A stretch of DNA of 64,000 nt from an uncultured Clostridiaceae bacterium (GTDB taxonomy: Bacteria > Bacillota > Clostridia > TANB77 > CAG-508): positions 1 through 64,000 of the forward strand of contig CANRSN010000010.1 of assembly GCA_947642455.1 (NCBI GenBank), given 5' to 3'. Both the position numbers and the translations under genes were made by a program. The notes beneath the pieces are model-generated. The model searched no databases and was not told the origin of the DNA. It saw nothing but the letters and a program-made list of their open reading frames with translations. How positions within the stretch are numbered: position 1 is the stretch's first letter; each line of letters begins with the position of its first letter. Shown here piece after piece: positions 28,266 through 37,496 of this stretch.

Positions 28266-28742
28266 TTATTCTCCACATTCTTCTAATGCTATAAAAAATA
28301 TTTCTTCTATTTCTTTATATATTTTTTCTGCATTTTCTAGTTTAAGTGACTTTCCTTCTTCTCCTTTTCCTATTTCTATTGTGTATCCTGGCTTTCCAAA
28401 CTCATTTATATACCAATCCTTGTATCCTGCAAATGATGAGTTGTACTCTGGCTTTGTTAATTTATATCCACTTACTTGTTCAAATTTTTTTCCTATTTCA
28501 TATGCTTTTGGTATTTTTTTGTCTCCATAACTCCAATATATTTCTTGCCCCTGTGAATGTAAAGATATGGTCATATTGAAGTTGTTTATTTTGCTGAAAT
28601 TCATCATGTTTTTTGTTTCTTTTTCTGATACTGCATTTGGTCCTGGATAATCTCTTGCACTTGGATTTTTTATTCCTTTTTTTGCTTTGTTTTTTACTGC
28701 TTTTTCCCATCCCGCTGGATAATTCAAATTTAAATCCACACC
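28266..28742 (-). pseudogene. C-terminal half of an M14 carboxypeptidase, split by insertion
   Basis: This encodes the second half of a zinc carboxypeptidase of the gamma-D-glutamyl-L-diamino acid endopeptidase type. It holds VDLNLNYPAGW, the third zinc ligand in SLHSQGQEIYW and the catalytic glutamate in PGYTIEIGKG. It begins exactly where the other half (40480-40965) breaks off at RGVDL. No ribosome-binding site precedes it. The two halves together make one normal-length enzyme of about 310 residues. Confidence 0.9.
28729..28742 (-). other. Left junction of the integrated element (att-like site)
   Basis: On the gene strand it reads GGTGTGGATTTAAA. The right junction at 40511-40524 reads GGTGTAGATTTAAA, a 14-base core with one mismatch. 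The core encodes the GVDL residues shared by both halves of the M14 gene. A CCAACC motif lies 18 bases inside the element. Confidence 0.75.
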
Positions 28743-28861
28743 TGTGGTGTTAAAAATATACCAACCACAAAAATAAATTAATAAAACGCAGTAATCATCT
28801 ATATTACAGGATATTTCTATATTAAGAAAATATTCTGTTTTTTTATTGGATTTTTACTGCT

Positions 28862-29030
28862 AGAATTGAAGTGGTATCCTACCATTCTATCCATCAAAAA
28901 GTAGAAGATAATAATAAAAGAAATAATATTAAAAATAATACTAAATTACAGAAAAAATCTTTATCAAATTATACAAATCAAAGAGAATATTCAGAAGAAT
29001 TTTTAAACAGTTTATATGCAAATTTATAGA
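28862..29030 (+). pseudogene. 3' remnant of a replication-type gene
   Basis: One frame reads RIEVVSYHSIHQKVED... up to SNYTNQ, and the next frame continues REYSEEFLNSLYANL to a TAG at 29028. The tail resembles the end of the DnaD-like protein at 19494-20462 (LNNLYANL). There is no start codon region, and a single-base slip in an A-rich stretch separates the frames, so this is a decayed C-terminus of a DnaD-like or replication-initiation gene. Confidence 0.6.
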
Positions 29031-29084
29031 GAAAGGATAGGTAAATTTAATGAAAAAATATAAAATTTTGAATACATTTTATTC

Positions 29085-29225
29085 TCCCAGCGGGCTAAAA
29101 AGGTATTAGGAGATTTTCTCCTAAACAGCAATTTGTGGTCCACAGGACCATGCTGGCGAATGTTAGGCACAAAAAAATACCCTACCATTCGGAGCAAAAG
29201 TATTTGCTCTAAAATATCAAAATTC
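29085..29225 (+). other. Candidate transfer origin (oriT) upstream of mobC
   Basis: This GC-richer stretch has compact inverted repeats: AGGAGATTTTCTCCT, TGGTCCACAGGACCA, and TATTAGCGAAGC-type arms at the right end. It lies directly upstream of the MobC-like gene, the usual place for oriT. No nic site can be assigned by eye. Confidence 0.4.
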
Positions 29226-29287
29226 GCTTCGCTAATATTGATATTTATATGAGTATATTTTTATAAAATTTTAAGGAGTGTGATATT

Positions 29288-29683
29288 ATGAAATTTAATT
29301 CAAAAGATAGAACTGAAATGTTAAAAGTAAGAGTTTCAGAAGAAGAGAAAACTTTAATACAAGCAAAAGCAAAAATGTATGGATATAGATACTTGTCAAA
29401 TTACATAAGAGATGCTGCAATTTATGAAAAAGTAACACAAGTAGATTTAAAAGGACAAGATGAAATTTTAAGTGCATTTTCAGAAAACACCAAAGAAATA
29501 AAAGATATTGCAAAAGGAGTTAGACATTTGTGCAAATTTTTAACACAAGCAGATGATTTAGCAATAGCAAATTTAAGAGCAAGAATGTATGATATTATGA
29601 GAGCACAATATAAAATACGTGATTTAATTACTAAAAAATTAGATTTGGATGTATGGCAAAGAATTAATCATTCAAAATCCTAA
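29288..29683 (+). CDS. MobC-like mobilization/relaxosome protein
   Basis: A 131-residue protein with an N-terminal ribbon-helix-helix pattern (TEMLKVRVSEEEKTLIQAKA, then YLSNYIRDAAI), typical of MobC accessory proteins that bind oriT and help the relaxase. AAGGAGTGTG precedes the ATG. A relaxase gene would normally follow, but here a terminator and a minus-strand dehydrogenase gene follow instead, so mobilization would depend on another element. Confidence 0.85.
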   Translation: MKFNSKDRTEMLKVRVSEEEKTLIQAKAKMYGYRYLSNYIRDAAIYEKVTQVDLKGQDEILSAFSENTKEIKDIAKGVRHLCKFLTQADDLAIANLRARMYDIMRAQYKIRDLITKKLDLDVWQRINHSKS

Positions 29684-29690
29684 TGTTCTA

Positions 29691-29735
29691 AAACAAAAGA
29701 ACTACATCTTTAACGTGAAGGTAGTTCTTTTGTTT
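29691..29735 (+). terminator. Rho-independent terminator after mobC
   Basis: The arms AAACAAAAGAACTACATCTT and AAGGTAGTTCTTTTGTTT form a strong hairpin with U-rich 3' arm just after the stop codon. Confidence 0.85.
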
Positions 29736-29774
29736 ATAATTGCATAAAATCTCTTAATTAGTATTTTCTATTCC

Positions 29775-30527
29775 TTAAACTAATAATATTCCTCCATTTA
29801 CATTCAAGTTTTCTCCATTTATATAATCTGCTTCATCACTTAATAAAAACAATACAGCATTTACAGTATCCTCAATTTTACCTAATCTTTTGCTTGGATT
29901 TTTTTTAGCAGTTAATTCTATTTCTTCTTCTGTATAACTTTGCCTTGCTAATGGAGTCAAAGTTAGTGATGGACTAACTGTATTTACTTTTATATTGTAT
30001 TTACTTGTTAATTCAAGGGCACAACATTTTGTTAACATTACAGTTGCTGCCTCGCAAGTACAATAAGCAACTGAGTCTAATGCTGGTCTATCGGCTAATC
30101 TAGAAGCAATATTTACAATTCTTGGAGATTTTACTTTTTTCATTAAATGGATACAATATTTAATGCATATCCATCTTCCTACAAGATTAACATCTAATTC
30201 TTTTCTAAACTCTTCTGGAGTCAGATTTTCTATTGAATTTATTTTATCATAAGCAGCGTTATTTACTAATCCATCTAATCTTCCATATTTCTTATCAATC
30301 ATTTCAAACATATTTTTTACATCATTTTCATTTGAAACATCTGCTTTAATAAATAACACATTATCTGTATATTTTCCAAACATATCTTTTGTTTCATTTG
30401 CTTTTTCTTCACTATGAGCATAATTGACAATGACTTTTGCTCCTAATTCTAATAATTTCTTTGCAATTCCTTGACCGATTCCAGAAGTTGCTCCAGTAAC
30501 TAAAATAACTTTATCTTTAAAATCCAT
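29775..30527 (-). CDS. Short-chain dehydrogenase/reductase with altered catalytic motif
   Basis: A 250-residue SDR. The dinucleotide-binding TGATSGIG is at residues 11-18, NNAA near 90 and the C-terminal VNGG pattern is present. The catalytic YxxxK appears as YCTCE, so the lysine is replaced by glutamate. The upstream serine of the triad seems to be in IASRLADRP. Loss of the lysine usually abolishes oxidoreductase activity, so this may be non-catalytic or degenerate. The substrate is unknown. It is transcribed toward mobC. Confidence 0.88.
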   Translation of the reverse strand: MDFKDKVILVTGATSGIGQGIAKKLLELGAKVIVNYAHSEEKANETKDMFGKYTDNVLFIKADVSNENDVKNMFEMIDKKYGRLDGLVNNAAYDKINSIENLTPEEFRKELDVNLVGRWICIKYCIHLMKKVKSPRIVNIASRLADRPALDSVAYCTCEAATVMLTKCCALELTSKYNIKVNTVSPSLTLTPLARQSYTEEEIELTAKKNPSKRLGKIEDTVNAVLFLLSDEADYINGENLNVNGGILLV

Positions 30528-30693
30528 AATCTCCGTTCCTTTCTAACTAAAGTATGCCAATTATATCACATAAATTTACTTTTGTCTTTACATAAATTTA
30601 AAACAAAATTATGAATTTTGAGAAAAAATCTCAAAAATGTTGATATTTTATTAAAATTAGCATATAATATAGTATGAGAGGAGAGAAAACAAA

Positions 30694-31941
30694 ATGTTAA
30701 TTAGATTTAGTTTTAAAAATTTTAAATCCTTTAAAGATGAAAATTGTTTAGATATGGAAGCAACATCATTAAAAGAACATGAATACAACATTGCTAAAAC
30801 AGAAAATATTGATCTTTTAAAAGTAGCAGCTATATATGGTGCTAATGCAAGTGGAAAGACAAATGTATTGCAAGCATTTGATTATATGAAAAAAAGAATA
30901 TTAGTAAGTGATGACTCTAAGAAGAATTCTCCAATAGATGAAGAAAACATATATAGTTTTATGATAAATAATGAGGAGGTTAGTTTAGAGGTTGAAATAT
31001 TAGCAAAAAACGATAGAATATATAAATATGGTTTTGAAGTATTGAAAAATAGTATAGTTTCAGAATGGTTATATATAAAAAAAGTAAATAAATTTTATTC
31101 GATTTTTGAAAGAGAAAAAAATAATGTTACTATGAAATCAAATAATAAAATATCTGGATTAGCAAATATAGATGAAAGAACTTTATTCTTAAACATATAT
31201 AGCAAGATAGATAAAGACAACGAAGATTTTAATAATGTTTATGAATGGTTTGTAAATGCTAATTACTTAGATTTAGGAAATCCAAGATTTGAAGATTTCA
31301 TTAATAATAGAATTTCATTAAAAATACTAAGTGATGAAAAATACAAAAAAGAATTATTAAGATTTATAAAAACCTTTGATTCTGGAATAGAAGGAATTAA
31401 AACAACACCAGATTCAATAGAAGAAGTACAGAACAACAATAGAGTAGTAAAGGTAGAATTAATCCATAGAGGAGAAGATAACAAATTAAAAGCATTACCA
31501 CTAGATTTGGAATCAAATGGTACTAGAAAAATGTTCCACTTATTTGATTTCTTTATGGATGCACTAAAAAATGGAATGGTACTATTTATAGATGAACTAG
31601 ATGCAAAATTACATCCATTATTAACAAGATATATTATTAATCTATTTCATAATAGTGAAACAAATATTGGTAAAGGACAGCTAATTTATTCTACACATGA
31701 TACAGTAAACTTAAATAAAGATACATTTAGAAGAGATGAAATATGGTTTACTGAAAAAAATAGAGATGGAGTATCAGAAATTTATGCCTTATCAGATTAT
31801 ATATTAGAAGATGATGAATATAGTAAAAATAAAATAGGTAAAAAAGTTAGAAATGATGCAACATACAATAAAGATTATTTAACTGGAAGATATGGTGCTA
31901 TTCCAGTATTAGAAGAATTTGAGATAAACTATGAGAAATAA
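30694..31941 (+). CDS. AAA15/RloA-type ATPase of a defence cassette
   Basis: A 415-residue ABC-like ATPase. It starts with RFSFKNFKSFKD (typical of AAA15/AAA21 ATPases), has Walker A GANASGKTN at about 50-58, a signature-like ESNGTRKM, Walker B VLFIDELDAKLHP and an H-loop in STHD. It overlaps the next gene, RloB-like, by 11 bases. ATPase plus RloB pairs are known from AbiL-type abortive infection and from restriction-linked loci. The ATPase likely senses infection and controls the partner nuclease. GAGGAGAG precedes the ATG. Confidence 0.9.
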   Translation: MLIRFSFKNFKSFKDENCLDMEATSLKEHEYNIAKTENIDLLKVAAIYGANASGKTNVLQAFDYMKKRILVSDDSKKNSPIDEENIYSFMINNEEVSLEVEILAKNDRIYKYGFEVLKNSIVSEWLYIKKVNKFYSIFEREKNNVTMKSNNKISGLANIDERTLFLNIYSKIDKDNEDFNNVYEWFVNANYLDLGNPRFEDFINNRISLKILSDEKYKKELLRFIKTFDSGIEGIKTTPDSIEEVQNNNRVVKVELIHRGEDNKLKALPLDLESNGTRKMFHLFDFFMDALKNGMVLFIDELDAKLHPLLTRYIINLFHNSETNIGKGQLIYSTHDTVNLNKDTFRRDEIWFTEKNRDGVSEIYALSDYILEDDEYSKNKIGKKVRNDATYNKDYLTGRYGAIPVLEEFEINYEK

Positions 31942-32572
31942 TAATATTTCAAGAAGAGATAGATTAAAAAGTAAAAGGCGAGCACCAGCCAATTACTTAA
32001 TTATATGCGAAGGAAAGAAAACAGAGCCTAATTATTTTAATGGATTAAAGAAACAGATAAATGAGAGATATGGCAATAAAGTAGATGTACTAATTCCTAA
32101 TATTGAAGTAAAAGGAACAGGAAGAAATACTACAGACTTAGTAAAATATACTCAAAAATTTGTAAACTATGCAAATAAGGTATATGGACAAGTTTGGGTA
32201 GTATTTGATAAAGATGATTATAGTAATGAGCAATTTAATCAAGCAATAGCAAATTGCGATTATAATGCTTGTTGGTCAAATCCTAATTTTGAACTTTGGT
32301 TATTAGCACATTTAAAGAAAGTAACTAAATATATTTCTAAAGATGATGTTTTAGATGAACTTAATAAAGAATTTCAAAAGAATGGATTAGGTACTTATAG
32401 TAAAAATGATCCTAACATCTTTCAAAAAGTTACGAAAGATGGAAAGCTACATACTGCAATAGAAAATTGCAAACAAATGGAAGAACTAAATAAAATTGGA
32501 CAAGCATCAGAAAGAAATCCAATGACAAAGGTTTATAAGATAGTTGATGGATTGAAAGAATATTTAGAATAA
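31931..32572 (+). CDS. RloB-like protein with Toprim-type motifs
   Basis: A 213-residue protein. After a basic N-terminus comes YLIICEGKKTEPNYFNGL, with the conserved glutamate, and later VWVVFDKDDY, an acidic DxD-like motif, then NPNFELWLLAHL, the hallmark segment of RloB. The arrangement of the acidic residues resembles the Toprim nuclease fold. It overlaps the ATPase gene, so the two are co-translated. By analogy with AbiL and PARIS systems, it may be the toxic effector unleashed when the ATPase is triggered. Confidence 0.88.
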   Translation: MRNNNISRRDRLKSKRRAPANYLIICEGKKTEPNYFNGLKKQINERYGNKVDVLIPNIEVKGTGRNTTDLVKYTQKFVNYANKVYGQVWVVFDKDDYSNEQFNQAIANCDYNACWSNPNFELWLLAHLKKVTKYISKDDVLDELNKEFQKNGLGTYSKNDPNIFQKVTKDGKLHTAIENCKQMEELNKIGQASERNPMTKVYKIVDGLKEYLE

Positions 32573-32640
32573 GTATACAGAAGAAAAGAGAATAATAAGA
32601 TTGAAAAAAAGGTAATATAAGAAAAAGTAAGAGGTACTAT

Positions 32641-35600
32641 ATGTTAAGAACTGCAGATATTGAAATGAGATTAATCCAAACTGAATCTGGAATATTCCAA
32701 AAGGTTTGCAATGAAATCCTTTGTAAAAAAGGATATATACCTTATAAATATACAGGTTCAGTAAAAGGAAGTAATAAAACTAGACTAGGAACACCAGACT
32801 CAGTATTTATTGATTCAGAACATAAATATGTTTATGTAGAAATCACAACTCAACAAGATAAAATAGATTTAAAAATTAAAGATGATGTAGAAAAGTGTTT
32901 AAAGAAAATCAAAGAAAATTCTATATTAAATGATAAGATATCAAAAATAATTTTTTTGCATAATAATGATAATCCTGAAGAGATGGTAACTGAAAAGATA
33001 AAAGAGATGTGTGGAAATATAGAATTTGAAATATATGGCATTTCATATTTGTCATATGTACTACAAAATGAATGTCAAGAAATTGCCATTTCACTACTTA
33101 ATGTAAAAGATGATTCACAAGTAATCAATGAATTATCTCAAAGCTCTATTGAACAATTGGCTAATGCTATTAATAAAAATAATATTGAAGAATATAAAAA
33201 TGATACATCTGATGAAATTAAGAAAAAAATAACTAAGATGTATGAAGAAGCAAGTTCAATAGTTAATACAAGTGATGCTATGGTATATATATCGGATGAT
33301 AATAGACAAAAACTAAAGCAAATATATAACAATTTGAAAGTTTTTGATTTTTATTATAATAATCAAAATAAAGAGGAAACACAATTATATTATCATAATA
33401 TGTTAGTAATAATATCAAAATCAAACTCTTTAGAGGGAATTGAATTTTATGATACAATACCTAATTTTGCTAAAAGTGATACAATGAATCACTTTTATGC
33501 AATAATATTAATTGGAAATGGAAAGTATTGTAAAGCTAAAGAAATAATAGAGGATTTATATTATAATAAAAAATATGAAAATTCATTTGAGACTTTAGTA
33601 AGAGTATATTTTTTAACAGATGATTATGATAAAGTAATTGAGTTATTATCTAAATGTAGAGTTGAAAAATTTGATAGGTATGGTTTTTTAGCATCTATGT
33701 TAATTATAGCTAAAAACAAAAAGAAAAAATATACAGAAAATGAATTAATAAAATTAAACAATAGTAAATTTAGGAAGATGCCATTATTCCTTTCATGTAC
33801 TGCTAAAATGCTATATGATATAAATAGAAGAAACAAGAAATATAAAGAACAATTCAAAAAATGTATAAAACTTTTAAATGAAAAAGATGTTATCTCTATT
33901 GATGTTATATGTAATGAAGCAATAGCAATGAAATTAGAACAAGAGGTTATTTCTTTTTTGGAATCTATAAATTTGACACCAGTATTACAAAATAAGCTAC
34001 TAGAACTTTTATCAAGAGTAGGAAAATTAACAAAAAAACAAATTGAATTTGTTGAAAATATAAATAGGGATTCTATAGATAAAAGAATTGATATGAATTA
34101 CTTAAATGGAGAAGTTTGTGAATCCAAGGGAAAGGAATTGGAATCCATAAAATTTTATAAAGATTCTTTTGAAAAAACTTCTAATGTTATAGCTGGTTGT
34201 AAATATATTCAATTATCAATAAAAAATAAGTCTAAAATTGATGAGAATATTATTAGGATAATGTCTGAAAAAAATCAAATTAATTCATTAATGCTTGCTG
34301 TTGATGCGTATAATTATATTGGAAGATATAATGAAGCTTTAAAGTATTCATATAGGGCAATATATTTATCTCATGGAAATAATAAGCAAAAAGATATATT
34401 TAAGCAGTATTGGTATACTATTACTTTACAAAATGAAAAAGAAAATAAAAAAAATGATTCTATTACGAAGGATTGTGCAATAATCCTGAGGAATGGGAAT
34501 AAGAAGAAAATAATATTATTAGAAGACGAGGAATATTTTAAAGAAAATAATATGGTTGCTAACGCATTAATAACTAGAACATATAGTGATATAGGGCTAA
34601 AATTATTTAATTTGAAGAAAGGCGACCAAATAGCTATTGATAATAAAAATTATATAATAGAGGATGTATTAAATAAATATACATATTTAGCTCAAAAAGC
34701 TTTTAAGTACATAGAAAAAGATAAACATATCGAGTTATTTACATCGTATAATTGTAGTGCAGAAGAAACAATAGAACAGATAAGACAGAAAATGATTGAA
34801 ATAAATAATAGTACTAATAAAAGGTTGGATATATATCAAGAAAACAAATGTATTCCGCTATCAGGATTATTGAGTAGAGAAAATAACTTTGAAGACTATA
34901 TTAAATTAATTAATACATTATTATTTAATAATGATAGAGTTCTATTATGTGGAGAAACGATAGATATAAACTTGTATAATGGATTTGTCTTAGATATAAG
35001 TGCAATTATAGTATTAACCTTATTGGATATGTTAGATCTAATACCAGATGATTTTTTTGAAAAAATATATATTACGACCTCATTAAAAAACAAATTTGAG
35101 TATTTTTATGAAATGTTAGTAAAAAAACAAGAAAAAACAGAAAGCTTTTTATATTTAACAGATAATGAACAATTATTGTTAAATGAAACTCCTGTAATTG
35201 AACAGATTAGGTTTTGGAAAAAACTTTATAATTATGTGAATAAATTTAAAGTTATTGATATTGAAGCAGAAAGAGATGAATTATTAAATGATAAAACAAT
35301 AGGTTTTTTAGACAAAACACAGTTTGATCTAATGACTCTATCAAAGAAAGAAGGATTACCATTTATTAGCGATGATTTGATGATTAGGAAGATAGCTAAT
35401 AATTATGGCATAAAACATACAAATTCAATGCAACTTGTAAAATGCTTTTCTAAATGTCATAATGAATATATATCAAATCTTATTAAATTTTCCAAATGCA
35501 ATTATATTTATACATTATATCCAGATACTTTATTAGAAATATCAAAAGAATTGTACGAAAACTTTAATGAGGAAAATAAGGGTAAATTTATTTCTATAAT

Positions 35601-35814
35601 AGAAGCAGTAATGGAAAATAAAGTTAGTATAGAATATTATGTACCAATATTATTAGAGAGAATCAAAAATCTAAAAGGAGTTCAATATATACAAATGTTT
35701 GATATTGTATATGAAAATTTATTTGCATCATTTTTTATTAATGATATATATAGGTTAATAGAAAATAAATGTAAAGAAAAACAAATTGATATAAAAGAAT
35801 TTTTGCCGAATTAA
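32641..35814 (+). CDS. Large PD-(D/E)xK-like / helical-repeat / PIN-like protein
   Basis: A 1057-residue protein I do not recognise as a named family. The N-terminus has a restriction-endonuclease-like pattern: E15, PD at 52-53 and VEIT at 66-69. Residues ~200-640 are helical and TPR-like. The C-terminal third has two acidic motifs typical of PIN-type RNases, LDISA near 785 and FISDD near 908-912, separated by helices. It begins 68 bp after rloB with its own AAGAGGT site and probably belongs to the same operon. Two different nuclease-like ends on one protein suggest a defence effector. The assignment is by motif only. Confidence 0.7.
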   Translation: MLRTADIEMRLIQTESGIFQKVCNEILCKKGYIPYKYTGSVKGSNKTRLGTPDSVFIDSEHKYVYVEITTQQDKIDLKIKDDVEKCLKKIKENSILNDKISKIIFLHNNDNPEEMVTEKIKEMCGNIEFEIYGISYLSYVLQNECQEIAISLLNVKDDSQVINELSQSSIEQLANAINKNNIEEYKNDTSDEIKKKITKMYEEASSIVNTSDAMVYISDDNRQKLKQIYNNLKVFDFYYNNQNKEETQLYYHNMLVIISKSNSLEGIEFYDTIPNFAKSDTMNHFYAIILIGNGKYCKAKEIIEDLYYNKKYENSFETLVRVYFLTDDYDKVIELLSKCRVEKFDRYGFLASMLIIAKNKKKKYTENELIKLNNSKFRKMPLFLSCTAKMLYDINRRNKKYKEQFKKCIKLLNEKDVISIDVICNEAIAMKLEQEVISFLESINLTPVLQNKLLELLSRVGKLTKKQIEFVENINRDSIDKRIDMNYLNGEVCESKGKELESIKFYKDSFEKTSNVIAGCKYIQLSIKNKSKIDENIIRIMSEKNQINSLMLAVDAYNYIGRYNEALKYSYRAIYLSHGNNKQKDIFKQYWYTITLQNEKENKKNDSITKDCAIILRNGNKKKIILLEDEEYFKENNMVANALITRTYSDIGLKLFNLKKGDQIAIDNKNYIIEDVLNKYTYLAQKAFKYIEKDKHIELFTSYNCSAEETIEQIRQKMIEINNSTNKRLDIYQENKCIPLSGLLSRENNFEDYIKLINTLLFNNDRVLLCGETIDINLYNGFVLDISAIIVLTLLDMLDLIPDDFFEKIYITTSLKNKFEYFYEMLVKKQEKTESFLYLTDNEQLLLNETPVIEQIRFWKKLYNYVNKFKVIDIEAERDELLNDKTIGFLDKTQFDLMTLSKKEGLPFISDDLMIRKIANNYGIKHTNSMQLVKCFSKCHNEYISNLIKFSKCNYIYTLYPDTLLEISKELYENFNEENKGKFISIIEAVMENKVSIEYYVPILLERIKNLKGVQYIQMFDIVYENLFASFFINDIYRLIENKCKEKQIDIKEFLPN

Positions 35815-35876
35815 ATTTAGCAATAATATTGAGAAAATCATAGGGCAATTTCAAAAAAAGGGGCTGACAAATTAAT

Positions 35877-35888
35877 TTGAGCACGTTA
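35877..35888 (+). promoter_or_regulatory. TTGAGCACGTTA motif, copy 1
   Basis: The exact 12-mer recurs at 37671-37682 upstream of the recombinase. Here it is 37 bases before the start of the DUF6809-like gene. It could be a -35-type promoter element or an operator shared by the two genes. Confidence 0.5.
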
Positions 35889-35924
35889 TACTACAAGTAA
35901 ATTATAAATATGGAGGTAGTAAAT

Positions 35925-36231
35925 ATGTGCGAAAATGAAAAGGGAGTATTAGAGAATTTATTCGAAGGTAGAGAGGAAGAACTATGTGCTTTAACAGAAA
36001 TAGATAGACAAAAGCTAAAAGGACTAACAAGAAATAATGATAGTTATGATAAGTTATTTGCAATAATAAAGGATTTATCAAACAATTCAGAAAAATTAGA
36101 AGAAGTTAGAAATAGCCTAGACAGTTACATAGATAAAATTAACATCATAGGAGCTTACGAAAATGAAAAGTTTTACAAAATACGGATTTTCAGATGCAGT
36201 AAATTTAATACTAGAATGTGTAGCTAAATAA
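35925..36231 (+). CDS. DUF6809-like small element protein, recoded at CGG
   Basis: An approximately 101-residue helical protein. GGAGGT lies 9 bases before the ATG at 35925. In the plain frame it ends KIRIFRCSKFNTRMCS at 36227. An in-frame CGG at 36183-36185, if its C is skipped, gives KIGFSDAVNLILECVAK and a stop at 36229-36231. That ending fits the GF..G..L..E pattern of clostridial DUF6809-type proteins, often found on mobile elements. The function is unknown. A strong terminator follows. Confidence 0.65.
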
Positions 36232-36242
36232 AATGCAATTTT

Positions 36243-36286
36243 AAAAAGGAGTATATTATAAATTAAATAATATGCTCCCTTTTTTG
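36243..36286. terminator. Bidirectional terminator between convergent genes
   Basis: AAAAGGAGTATATTA and TAATATGCTCCCTTTTTT form a hairpin with a T-run, between the DUF6809-like gene and the convergent dehydrogenase gene. Confidence 0.85.
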
Positions 36287-36304
36287 ATTTGTAATTTTAG
36301 ATTA

Positions 36305-37039
36305 TTAGTACCATCCGCCATCTACTTTGATAACAGAAGAATTTATAAAACTAGCGTTATCACTTGCTAAAAAATATACAACCTTTGCAATTTCTTCTGG
36401 TTCTCCAAATCTTTTAACTAGAATTCTCTCTGTTTCCTCTTTGACAAATTCTTCATCTAATTCTTTATTCATTTCAGTATTAACCCAATCTGGAGCAATG
36501 CAATTTACTCTTACATATGGTGCAAATTCTACAGCAGAATCATATGTTAGACTTATCAAACCTGATTTCGATGCATCATAATCAACACTTGATGGATAAT
36601 ATGTATCTATACCATTTGTACTTGATATGTTTATTATTGTACCATTTTTTTGTTTGACCATTTCTTTTCCAATTAATTTAGTTAAGATAAATGGAGCAAT
36701 CAAATTCACATTTAATGTTTGTTTCCAATCTTCTACTGTTCTATCTACAAATTCCTTATCTATTACAATTCCAGCATTATTAACTAATACATCTATTTTT
36801 CCAAATTCTTGTAGTGCTGTTTTTACCATTTTGCTAATTTCATCTTCATAAGATAAATCTGCTTGTATTAATAATACTTTAACTTTATATTCTTTTTCGA
36901 TTTGGCTTTTTAAACTTATTGCTTTCTCATTACTTTTTACATAGTTTATTATTATGTTATAACCATTTTGGGCAAATTCTTTAACAATTGCTTCTCCCAT
37001 CCCCCTTGTTCCACCTGTTACTAACACATTTTTATTCAT
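36305..37039 (-). CDS. Short-chain dehydrogenase/reductase (FabG-like)
   Basis: A 244-residue SDR starting MNKNVLVTGGTRGMGE. I chose this ATG because AAGGAG lies 8 bases upstream; the longer frame to 37075 precedes it. The cofactor motif TGGTRGMG, NNAG near 85, the catalytic serine in NISST and YDASK are all intact, and VDGGW closes the protein. It is probably an NADP(H)-dependent reductase of unknown substrate, cargo of the element. Confidence 0.92.
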   Translation of the reverse strand: MNKNVLVTGGTRGMGEAIVKEFAQNGYNIIINYVKSNEKAISLKSQIEKEYKVKVLLIQADLSYEDEISKMVKTALQEFGKIDVLVNNAGIVIDKEFVDRTVEDWKQTLNVNLIAPFILTKLIGKEMVKQKNGTIINISSTNGIDTYYPSSVDYDASKSGLISLTYDSAVEFAPYVRVNCIAPDWVNTEMNKELDEEFVKEETERILVKRFGEPEEIAKVVYFLASDNASFINSSVIKVDGGWY

Positions 37040-37149
37040 AAGCATACTCCTTTTATATTTTATAAAATTTATCAAATTATTATGGAAATTATAACATATC
37101 TTTAGAAAAAATTAAATTTTTTTATAAAATTTATACTTTTTTTATAAAA

Positions 37150-37380
37150 CAATGGCATTTACCTAGTAGAAGATTGTAAAAAAATCTAACAAATTTTTAG
37201 AAATTTACCACTTTTTAATGAAATAGTGGCATTTACTTATTGAGAAATAAATTTTCTGAAAATTCCCCCTTTTTCATAAAATGGTGGCATTTATATATTA
37301 GAGGAACAAAAAATTAAAAATTTTCTAAAAAAGTTTACATTTTAAACCTAATTTTGGAACTTATCTAGCAGAGGGGGATT
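37150..37380. repeat. Iteron-like repeats upstream of the recombinase operon
   Basis: TGGCATTTA followed by a TAGT/TATTAGAG-type tail occurs at 37153, 37227 and 37285, with a diverged TGGAACTTATCTAGCAGAGG at 37355. Spacings are 74, 58 and 70 bases. The spacer 37076-37496 has no gene. The repeats could be protein-binding sites for replication, excision or regulation of the element. Confidence 0.55.
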
Positions 37381-37496
37381 AAAATTGTAAAAGCACATTG
37401 ACAAATACACTTATTTTTAGTGTCATAACAAGCCATTTTCTTTAATATTCTGTATTAAAAGGATTTAATGAAAAGTATAAAGGAGCTGATGTAAAT

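Noticed and set aside
28850..29230. CRISPR array in the element
   Set aside because: The repeats there are short inverted repeats of different sequence with no regular direct-repeat spacing, and no cas gene is present.
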